From the NCBI GenBank assembly GCA_050945135.1, contig JBMNSJ010000055.1, positions 1 to 10,980 on the forward strand: 10,980 bases of DNA. The letters run 5' to 3'. Every line of letters begins with the position of its first letter. The stretch's first letter is position 1. The stretch comes from WRIS01 sp050945135 (GTDB lineage: Bacteria; Actinomycetota; Coriobacteriia; Coriobacteriales; Eggerthellaceae). Position numbers and translations under genes: made by a program. Of this stretch, positions 1 to 5,932 are shown one piece after another. The notes under the pieces are model-generated. The model was given only the letters and a program-made list of their open reading frames with translations, searched no databases and had not been told where the DNA came from.

Positions 1-68
1 GCGGGCAAGGGGTATTCTTGTTTTGGTTGAAAAGTAGAGATCTAAGGCTATCAGCTTATCTTCTTGGC
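1..68 (+). pseudogene. Possible frame-shifted remnant of the kinase ATPase-domain end
   Basis: Upstream of the TAG at 35–37, the frame used by the receiver/HPt protein gives nothing recognisable. The first frame (from base 1) reads AGKGYSCFG and stops at 28–30. The third frame reads GQGVFLFWLK and stays open to the TAA at 69–71. Both resemble, imperfectly, the GKGSxFxF stretch that ends a HATPase_c domain, which is what should precede the receivers. The simplest reading is that small indels have broken the link between kinase core and receivers. The match is short and the evidence is weak. A sequencing or assembly error is an equally good explanation. Confidence 0.3.
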
Positions 69-1474
69 TAAACATCTTCGGACTCCAATCCGGACTCAAA
101 AGAGTCCAACTTTTTGTCCGGAGCCCCGTTTTTCTGGAAGACGCTTCCTTAGCTGAATCAGCGCAAGAAATCCTGAATGACCTTGCCATCCAACACACGC
201 TTGTGTTGACGTCTGAAGATTTTTCAAAAACGATTCATTCAGGCACCTACACTCACGCGCTTACTTCTCACGAGGTCTTTGATGAGGTTCGTTCTCTTAT
301 TGAAAACCAAGAAGCTTGTCCTAAATTTATAGTAATTTCGGGCGTAAATTCGATAATTAGGCTACCTGACGTACAAATTCTTCCTCAGCCTATTACTACT
401 ATCTCAATGGCTACTCTTTTAAAAGGAGAAAGCAGCACAAATTCTTATACAAAGAAGGAAAATATTATCGACTTCGAGGCTCCTTCTGCTCGTGTGCTAA
501 TTGTTGACGATATTTACACGAACCTTCGTGTTGCCGAAGCTTTAATGAAGCCATCCCAGATGACCATCGACAAATGCACCCGCGGCGAGGACGCCATCAA
601 CATGGTACAAGAAGCAGATTACGATATTGTGTTCATGGATCATATGATGCCCGGAATGGATGGCGTCGAAGCTACCGCAGAAATCAGAAAGATAAAAGGC
701 GACGAACTCACAATTATTGCCCTTACCGCAAACGCCGTTTCGGGCATGAAAGAAATCTTTCTTGAAAGCGGCTTCGATGATTTTCTCGCGAAACCAATCG
801 AACTTGCACGGCTTAATGCCGTCTTAGACAAGTGGCTTCCTGACGATAAAAAGAAACTACACAGCCAAACATCAGAGCATGTTTTGGAAAGCGTAGCCTT
901 CGAAATCCCCGGAGTTAACATCAAGCAAGGTCTTCTTATGACCGGTGGTTCAGTAAGCACCTATCTTCCCGTACTTTCGTCTTTTGTAGACGATTGCAGC
1001 ACGTTCGTTCAGGAATTTAATGTCGACACCACTTTTGATAACTTATCTCTTTTCACAACAAAGGTACATGGCATAAAAGGTGCTGGAGCAACTTTGGGCG
1101 CACATGTTATTTCAGAAAAAGCTCGGTTTTTAGAAGAAGCGGGAAACCGCGAAGACTTTGAATATATCGCAAAGTACAATCCTGTTTTGATGTCCAGTAT
1201 CGAAGAGTTTATTTCAGTTGCAAACAGGGTGCTTGAAAAAGACGAAAAAGCAAGTCAGGATCCCACAAAAATCACCCCTTTGCTGGAAGCCCTCAAGAAA
1301 GCTTTAGCCGAGTACAACATCAGCGAAGTCGATAGTATTTTGGAAAAAATATCGACAGGAACATGGGGTAAAGAGGTTGATTCAGCCCTCATTAAAATCA
1401 ACGACCATATTCTGTTGTCTGATTATGAGGAAGCGATTCTTGTTATCGATCGAGTGCTTCTGTCCTTAAACTAA
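38..1474 (+). CDS. Hybrid sensor histidine kinase, C-terminal part (pseudo-receiver, receiver, HPt); 5'-partial
   Basis: This is the output half of a phosphorelay hybrid kinase. The frame is open from 38 to the TAA at 1472–1474. The first GTG (203) has no ribosome-binding site and falls inside a domain, so it is not a credible start. Numbering from that GTG: a degenerate receiver-like fold begins upstream of residue 1 and runs to about residue 75, without a phospho-acceptor motif. A canonical receiver spans about 96–213, with acidic pair D102/D103, phospho-acceptor D146 (FMDHMMPGMDG), T175 and K197. An HPt domain spans about 235–345, with the phosphorylatable H289 in VHGIKGAGATLGA. A helical tail of about 70 residues follows. 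In this family, sensor, HisKA and HATPase domains precede these; here they would lie left of the window. A TAG at 35–37 interrupts the frame, so the gene may be broken or carry a sequence error. It converges on the HD-GYP gene with a 5-bp gap. Confidence 0.8.
   Translation, partial: RSKAISLSSWLNIFGLQSGLKRVQLFVRSPVFLEDASLAESAQEILNDLAIQHTLVLTSEDFSKTIHSGTYTHALTSHEVFDEVRSLIENQEACPKFIVISGVNSIIRLPDVQILPQPITTISMATLLKGESSTNSYTKKENIIDFEAPSARVLIVDDIYTNLRVAEALMKPSQMTIDKCTRGEDAINMVQEADYDIVFMDHMMPGMDGVEATAEIRKIKGDELTIIALTANAVSGMKEIFLESGFDDFLAKPIELARLNAVLDKWLPDDKKKLHSQTSEHVLESVAFEIPGVNIKQGLLMTGGSVSTYLPVLSSFVDDCSTFVQEFNVDTTFDNLSLFTTKVHGIKGAGATLGAHVISEKARFLEEAGNREDFEYIAKYNPVLMSSIEEFISVANRVLEKDEKASQDPTKITPLLEALKKALAEYNISEVDSILEKISTGTWGKEVDSALIKINDHILLSDYEEAILVIDRVLLSLN
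89..122. repeat. Overlapping inverted and direct repeats with two alternative hairpins
   Basis: GGACTC (92–97) and GAGTCC (102–107) form a 6-bp stem with an AAAA loop, followed shortly by TTTTT at 111–115. TCCGGAC (89–95) can instead pair with GTCCGGA (116–122), which would exclude the first hairpin. CGGACTC also occurs as a direct repeat at 79–85 and 91–97. The region is probably coding (start of the pseudo-receiver), so this may be chance. If the upstream frame really is broken, it could act as a terminator or attenuator. Confidence 0.3.
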
Positions 1475-1479
1475 ACCTA

Positions 1480-2580
1480 TCAATCAAGTCGTTTCACTGA
1501 AGATGAATCACCGTTTATGCTAATACGTGTTGAAGCTTTAACTTTATCTCCGATAGACAAAAACAGATCAACTAAGAGAGGGTCAAACTGTGTGCCTCTT
1601 CCCTCGGCAATAATATCCATCGCCTCTTCGTGCGTGAAAGCTTTTTTATAAGGCCTATCAGATACTAAGGCATCGTACACATCAACAACCGACATCATAC
1701 GACCTGGTAAAGGAGTTTCCAATTCTTTTGTTCCCCGTGGATATCCTTTTCCGTCCCATCTCTCATGGTGTGTTTCTGCAAAGACTTCAGCATATTTCAA
1801 AAACCCAATTTCGTCTGTTTTACGGGCGATATGCTGAATAATCTCGACTCCCTTTGTGGTGTGTTCTTTAATAAGATCGAACTCTTCGTCGGTCAAACGT
1901 CCCGGCTTAAGCAAAATGGTGTCCGAAACGGTAATTTTTCCAACATCATGGAATTGCGACGAAGGTAGGAAGAACTCGCTTTCCCATAAAGCAAGCTCAT
2001 CAGCATAGGCGCCGTTTTCACGCAGAGCATCTAACAGCAAGGCAAGATACTGCTGGGTGTTCTCAATATGATCGCCGGTAACATCATCACGAAACTCAAC
2101 GATTTCTGCTACACCCTGAATAATAGCGTTTTGTAATTCTGTTACTGTCTGAGTTTTTTGCTCGACCATATCTTGAAGATTTTCATTAAAGCCCTGCAGC
2201 TCCTTTTTTTGGTCTTGCAACAGCAAATGAAGCTCTATGCGCTTTAATAACAATGGCGGTGAAAATGGCTTGGTAATATAGTCGACTGCACCAAGCGATA
2301 AGCCATCAAGTTCACTATTTGGATCTGATTTGCCTGTAAGAAAAATGACGGGAATATCATCGAATTGCTTCATCTTGCGTAGACGTTCAAGCACTTCAAA
2401 GCCGTTCATCCCGGGCATTTCGATATCGAGAAGAATTAAATCTGGAGTAACGTGATCAAGAAGCTTAAAGAATCTTTCTCCAGATGCAACAGAATAAACC
2501 TCGTATTTTTCTGAAAGAACATTCTTTCCAACTACAAGGTTTGATTTGCTGTCATCAACAAGAACAATCCTACTCTTCAT
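1480..2580 (-). CDS. Response regulator with HD-GYP domain (probable cyclic-di-GMP phosphodiesterase, RpfG type)
   Basis: A complete cytoplasmic two-domain response regulator of 366 residues. The receiver covers about 4–120, with D9/D10, phospho-acceptor D52 (LLDIEMPGMNG), T82 and K104. A helical, coiled-coil-like linker covers about 121–150. The HD-GYP domain covers about 155–350. Expected metal ligands are present: H171, H211/D212 (HDVGK), H240, H271/H272 (HHERWDGKGYP) and D300, and the GYP motif is at 279–281. Families with these residues hydrolyse cyclic-di-GMP to pGpG or GMP. The position four residues before H171, a Glu in trinuclear-type enzymes, is V167, so a two-metal site is more likely. 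The ATG at 2578–2580 follows an AAGGAGC ribosome-binding site at 2 nt spacing. There is no DNA-binding domain. The neighbouring receiver/HPt protein is a plausible phosphodonor, inferred from adjacency only. Confidence 0.93.
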   Translation of the reverse strand: MKSRIVLVDDSKSNLVVGKNVLSEKYEVYSVASGERFFKLLDHVTPDLILLDIEMPGMNGFEVLERLRKMKQFDDIPVIFLTGKSDPNSELDGLSLGAVDYITKPFSPPLLLKRIELHLLLQDQKKELQGFNENLQDMVEQKTQTVTELQNAIIQGVAEIVEFRDDVTGDHIENTQQYLALLLDALRENGAYADELALWESEFFLPSSQFHDVGKITVSDTILLKPGRLTDEEFDLIKEHTTKGVEIIQHIARKTDEIGFLKYAEVFAETHHERWDGKGYPRGTKELETPLPGRMMSVVDVYDALVSDRPYKKAFTHEEAMDIIAEGRGTQFDPLLVDLFLSIGDKVKASTRISINGDSSSVKRLD

Positions 2581-2610
2581 GTGCTCCTTTTTCCCTAGTC
2601 CCTACCCGCT

Positions 2611-2616
2611 AGCATA
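2611..2616 (-). promoter_or_regulatory. Candidate extended -10 for the HD-GYP regulator
   Basis: The minus strand reads TGTTATGCT, a TGn-extended -10 that matches the consensus at four of six hexamer positions. It lies about 30 bp upstream of the ATG at 2580. No good -35 hexamer is found at 17–18 bp spacing, and the inverted repeat at 2631–2660 covers that region. The prediction is weak. Confidence 0.3.
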
Positions 2617-2630
2617 ACATATTGAAATTC

Positions 2631-2660
2631 TATTTGCCTGCCACATTCAGCAGGCAAATA
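2631..2660. repeat. Perfect 11-bp inverted repeat, 8-nt spacer; candidate operator
   Basis: TATTTGCCTGC (2631–2641) is exactly complementary in reverse to GCAGGCAAATA (2650–2660), with CACATTCA between them. It lies between the divergent HD-GYP and DUF151 genes, about 50 bp from the HD-GYP start and over the -35 region of its candidate promoter. Neither side has a T tract, so it is not an intrinsic terminator. The position suits an operator for a dimeric regulator. It could also fold as a hairpin in an RNA if transcription started further upstream. The repeat is certain; its function is inferred. Confidence 0.6.
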
Positions 2661-2730
2661 CACAGAGATTTACTTGGGAATCCATGTGTCGAATCGTCTT
2701 CGTCTGGTATACAAGTCTATGTTCTTGTTG

Positions 2731-2758
2731 TTGGGAGGGGGGCTTCTGCTAGTATAAG
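2731..2758 (+). promoter_or_regulatory. Candidate promoter of the DUF151 gene
   Basis: A -35-like TTGGGA (2731–2736) is followed after 16 bp by TATAAG (2753–2758). The -35 matches consensus at four of six positions and the -10 at five of six. Transcription would start near 2765, giving a leader of about 45 nt before the ATG at 2809. Such a transcript would exclude the in-frame ATG at 2761 as the start. Confidence 0.45.
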
Positions 2759-2796
2759 AAATGAGGTCTCGCATCACCGCGGGCAAAGCGCGAAAC

Positions 2797-2804
2797 GAAG
2801 GAGG
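2797..2804 (+). promoter_or_regulatory. Ribosome-binding site fixing the DUF151 start
   Basis: GAAGGAGG is a near-perfect anti-Shine-Dalgarno match, 4 nt before the ATG at 2809. It decides against the upstream in-frame ATG at 2761, which has no comparable site. Confidence 0.75.
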
Positions 2805-2808
2805 CACG

Positions 2809-3312
2809 ATGATACCTGTACGTATACAAACGTTAATTGTTGCTAGTGCTCCCTCGCCTTCTATTATTGTCCTCCAACCTATAGAAAATGAAGAGTCCAC
2901 TAAAGGTGTTCGAGTTGTGCCTATTTGGATTGGCATTAATGAGGCTACTCAAATGGGAATCGCTCTCGAAAAAGCTCGCTTTGTTCGCCCTATGACCCAT
3001 GATCTTTTTCTTGATGCGCTTACTAACCTCGATGCCACAATCGACCATGTGTTCATTCATGATGTTAACGACACAACGTTTTATGCCAAGCTCGTCCTGC
3101 GTCAACATAATCGCTTACTAGAGCTTGATGCACGCCCAAGCGATGCCCTTGCGCTAGCGGTGCGTCAAGAAGCGCCGATGTTTATAGCTGAAGATGTGCT
3201 TGAAAAATCTTCTTTTGTATATGCTTTTAATAAATCACCTGTTGCAGAAGAAGAAATTGAGGCTTTTCACGAGTTTATCGAAGGACTTGCTCCAGAAGAT
3301 TTCGAAGCATAA
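2809..3312 (+). CDS. Bifunctional nuclease family protein (BFN, DUF151)
   Basis: A 167-residue soluble protein of the DUF151/BFN family; some characterised relatives have DNase and RNase activity. Family landmarks appear in order: VVPIWIGINEA (37–47), RPMTHDL (60–66), TTFYAKL (89–95), LDARPSDALALAVR (106–119), and an acidic tail ending in APEDFEA that matches the usual EEE…FxxFLxxxxPEDF ending. I start at the ATG at 2809, not the in-frame ATG at 2761, because GAAGGAGG (2797–2804) sits 4 nt upstream and family members begin close to this methionine. No UvrBC-like (UVR) domain is fused. The gene stands alone, divergent from the HD-GYP regulator and convergent with gyrA. Family membership is secure. 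Nuclease activity for this member is not shown by the sequence, and its cellular role is unknown. Confidence 0.92.
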   Translation: MIPVRIQTLIVASAPSPSIIVLQPIENEESTKGVRVVPIWIGINEATQMGIALEKARFVRPMTHDLFLDALTNLDATIDHVFIHDVNDTTFYAKLVLRQHNRLLELDARPSDALALAVRQEAPMFIAEDVLEKSSFVYAFNKSPVAEEEIEAFHEFIEGLAPEDFEA

Positions 3313-3392
3313 GGTTTTACTTCTCGCACTTATTCTCTAGGCGAATAACCACGCGATACTCCTTTGTTTCCCTCTACTCTTTTCATTCTTGT

Positions 3393-3427
3393 AAAAAAAT
3401 GTCCTCCACGCTTGCATGGAGGACATT
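3393..3427 (-). terminator. Intrinsic terminator of gyrA, possibly shared with the DUF151 gene
   Basis: On the minus strand an 11-bp perfect stem (arms 3417–3427 and 3398–3408, AATGTCCTCCA and complement) with an 8-nt loop is followed directly by a T tract at 3399–3393. It starts about 21 nt after the gyrA stop codon. On the plus strand the same stem is followed by a T run only after about 10 nt, so termination of the convergent DUF151 transcript here would be weaker. No other hairpin is visible in 3313–3448. Confidence 0.9.
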
Positions 3428-3448
3428 CACCAATCTATTTTTTTAAGA

Positions 3449-5923
3449 CTACTCTTTATCCGCTTTTCCATTATTTACGATGGCTACAGCAGTTACCTTG
3501 TCTTTATCAGACACGTTCATAACACGAACACCTTGGGTCGAGCGCCCGAGTTGTGATACTCCTGATGCTGCCGTGCGAACGATTACGCCTTCCTCTGAAA
3601 TAATCATAAGTTCGTCGTCTTCTTTCACAACTTTCATTGCAGCAAGTAAGCCCTTTTTGTCGGTCATGGTTATTGTAAAGACACCCTGTCCTCCGCGATG
3701 GTGAAGAGGATATTCACTGGTGGGAGTCCTTTTTCCATAACCTTTTTCGGTGATAACAAATAAATCGGTTTCGGGGCGCGCAATTTCCATTCCAAGAACT
3801 CGTGCTCCATCAGGTACATTCATTCCACGAACGCCCATCGTGTCGCGGCCCATAGCGCGAGCCTCTTCTTCACTCCAAGATATTGCTTTACCGGCAGACG
3901 ATACCATCATGACATGCTCGCCCGGTGCAACTCTCTTTACTGTGATAAGACTATCGTCTTCTTTAAGATTAATAGCTATCAGTCCGTCGCGGCGTGTTCG
4001 ATCGTACAGGCTCATCGAAGTCTTCTTCACCATACCGTGCTCCGTTGCAAACATAAGATATTCTTCCTCAGGGAAATCTTTAGTTGCAATAACCGCTGAT
4101 ATAGTTTCGTTTTTCGCAAGCGGAAGAAGATTCACGATTGCGGTTCCACGCGCATGGCGGGATGCTTCAGGGAGTTCATACACTTTTAAGCGATATACTT
4201 TTCCTTTAGTACTAAAGAACAGCATGTACGCATGAGTTGATGCGATAAAAAGATGCTCGACAAAGTCATTGTCTTTTAAGTTAACTGCCTGCATTCCTTT
4301 TCCACCGCGCTTTTGTTGACGGTAAGTGCTAATAGGAAGTCGTTTTACGTAGCCTGATTTTGTAACAGTAACTACCATTTCCTCATCGGCAATCAAATCT
4401 TCTACATCCAGATCTTTCGCAGCCTCCGATAAGCGTGTGCGTCGAGGTGTATTGAATTTGTCTTTGATTTCAAGCAGCTCTTCTTTGATAATTTCACGAA
4501 CCAAGGCATCATCAGACAATACTCGTCTGTAAAAATCAATTTTTCCAAGCAGCTCGCGTAGTTCGTCCTCAATTTTATTTCTTTCGAGGCCTGTTAGACG
4601 ACGAAGACGCATTTCGAGAATTGCATCTGTTTGCTTTTTAGACAAACCGAAACGCTCTTGGAGACGCGTGCTCGCTTCACTGTCGGTATCAGAAGCACGA
4701 ATTATTTTAATTACTTCGTCGATATTATCGAGCGCTATGATATAACCCTCGAGTACATGCGCTCGTTCTTCTGCTTTTGTAAGCTCGTAGCGAGTTCGAC
4801 GAACAATTACTTCTTCTTGATGTTCCAGATAATACTGGAGCATTTCTTTGAGAGACAATACTTTTGGTACACCATTTACGAGAGCCAGCATGATAATACC
4901 GAAGCCTACTTGTAATTGCGTATGTTTGTAGAGCTTGTTTAGAACAACCTGCGGAATTGCATTTGATTTGAGATCGATAATAATATCAATTCCATGGCGA
5001 TCAGCGCCGTCGTGAATATTTGAAATTTCGGGTAGCTTTTTGTCGCGGACAAGCTCGCCGAGTTTTTCGAGAAGCTTTTGGCGGTTAACCTGATAAGGAA
5101 TCTCCGAAATTACAATGGAGCTTCTTCCATTTTTTCCTTCTTTAACGCTGCTTTTTGCGCGTACGGTTAAAGAGCCTCGACCTGTTTCATATGCATCAAG
5201 AATTCCTTTACGACCCATAATTATTCCGCCTGTGGGGAAATCTGGACCAGGTAAAGCTTTCATTAAGTCAGCAGTGTTTGCCTCGGAATTATCTAAAAGC
5301 ATGCAAGCGGCATCAATTGTTTCACCAAGGTTGTGAGGGGGAATATTAGTGGCCATTCCAACCGCAATACCTGATGAACCATTGACGAGAAGATTTGGAT
5401 AGCGAGCAGGTAATACTTTAGGCTCTTCAAGTCGCTCGTCATAGTTTGGTTGAAAATCTACCGTTTCCTTGTCAAGGTCGCGCATGAGCTCCATTGCTGC
5501 TTTATCAAGTCTCGCTTCGGTGTAGCGCATTGCTGCAGCACTATCGCCGTCGATTGATCCAAAGTTTCCATGACCATCAACTAAGGGTAAGCGCATAGAA
5601 AACGGTTGCGCGAGACGAACCATTGCATCGTAAACTGCGGAGTCGCCGTGGGGATGGTACTTACCAATGACGTCTCCAACGGTACGAGCTGATTTTGAAT
5701 GAGGACGACTTGGTGTAATACCGCTTTCGTTCATGGCGTATAGAATTCTGCGATGTACCGGTTTTAATCCATCGCGCACATCAGGAAGTGCACGCGAAAC
5801 AATAACACTCATCGAGTATTCTAGAAAGGAGCTTTGCATCTCCTTTTCGAGTTCGGCTGAGAGTACGTTGGTATTGTTCTCTAGTTCTGAATCTGGTGAT
5901 TGAGTATCGTCAGGCACTTTCAT
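3449..5923 (-). CDS. gyrA: DNA gyrase subunit A
   Basis: The breakage–reunion subunit of the A2B2 type II topoisomerase that introduces negative supercoils using ATP. The protein is 824 residues, a normal full length. The N-terminal domain (about 35–510) carries catalytic Tyr134 in AMRYTEARL, which forms the covalent link to DNA. The quinolone-determining stretch around 88–103 (YHPHGDSAVYD) has Ser95 and Asp99 at the positions of E. coli Ser83 and Asp87, the usual susceptible residues. The C-terminal β-pinwheel (about 515–815) carries the GyrA box QKRGGKG at 537–543, which marks it as gyrase and not topoisomerase IV and is needed for DNA wrapping. No intein or insertion is seen. The ATG at 5923 follows AAAGGAGC in the 9-bp gap after gyrB, so the two genes are almost certainly one operon. 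A strong terminator follows the stop. Confidence 0.98.
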   Translation of the reverse strand: MKVPDDTQSPDSELENNTNVLSAELEKEMQSSFLEYSMSVIVSRALPDVRDGLKPVHRRILYAMNESGITPSRPHSKSARTVGDVIGKYHPHGDSAVYDAMVRLAQPFSMRLPLVDGHGNFGSIDGDSAAAMRYTEARLDKAAMELMRDLDKETVDFQPNYDERLEEPKVLPARYPNLLVNGSSGIAVGMATNIPPHNLGETIDAACMLLDNSEANTADLMKALPGPDFPTGGIIMGRKGILDAYETGRGSLTVRAKSSVKEGKNGRSSIVISEIPYQVNRQKLLEKLGELVRDKKLPEISNIHDGADRHGIDIIIDLKSNAIPQVVLNKLYKHTQLQVGFGIIMLALVNGVPKVLSLKEMLQYYLEHQEEVIVRRTRYELTKAEERAHVLEGYIIALDNIDEVIKIIRASDTDSEASTRLQERFGLSKKQTDAILEMRLRRLTGLERNKIEDELRELLGKIDFYRRVLSDDALVREIIKEELLEIKDKFNTPRRTRLSEAAKDLDVEDLIADEEMVVTVTKSGYVKRLPISTYRQQKRGGKGMQAVNLKDNDFVEHLFIASTHAYMLFFSTKGKVYRLKVYELPEASRHARGTAIVNLLPLAKNETISAVIATKDFPEEEYLMFATEHGMVKKTSMSLYDRTRRDGLIAINLKEDDSLITVKRVAPGEHVMMVSSAGKAISWSEEEARAMGRDTMGVRGMNVPDGARVLGMEIARPETDLFVITEKGYGKRTPTSEYPLHHRGGQGVFTITMTDKKGLLAAMKVVKEDDELMIISEEGVIVRTAASGVSQLGRSTQGVRVMNVSDKDKVTAVAIVNNGKADKE

Positions 5924-5932
5924 GCTCCTTTA

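Noticed and set aside
2631..2660. Inverted repeat as an intrinsic terminator
   Set aside because: No T tract follows on either strand, and both flanking genes start, not end, near it.
2761..2808. Longer start of the DUF151 protein at the ATG at 2761
   Set aside because: It has no ribosome-binding site, lies at or before the likely transcription start, and adds 16 basic residues not expected in the family. The ATG at 2809 has a near-perfect site.
2622..2936. Small open frames on both strands overlapping the HD-GYP/DUF151 gap
   Set aside because: They overlap promoter elements and the start of a well-supported gene, and have low-complexity or unrecognisable products and no ribosome-binding sites.
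5620..5670. Quinolone-resistance substitution in GyrA
   Set aside because: Ser95 and Asp99, equivalent to E. coli Ser83 and Asp87, are the susceptible residues.
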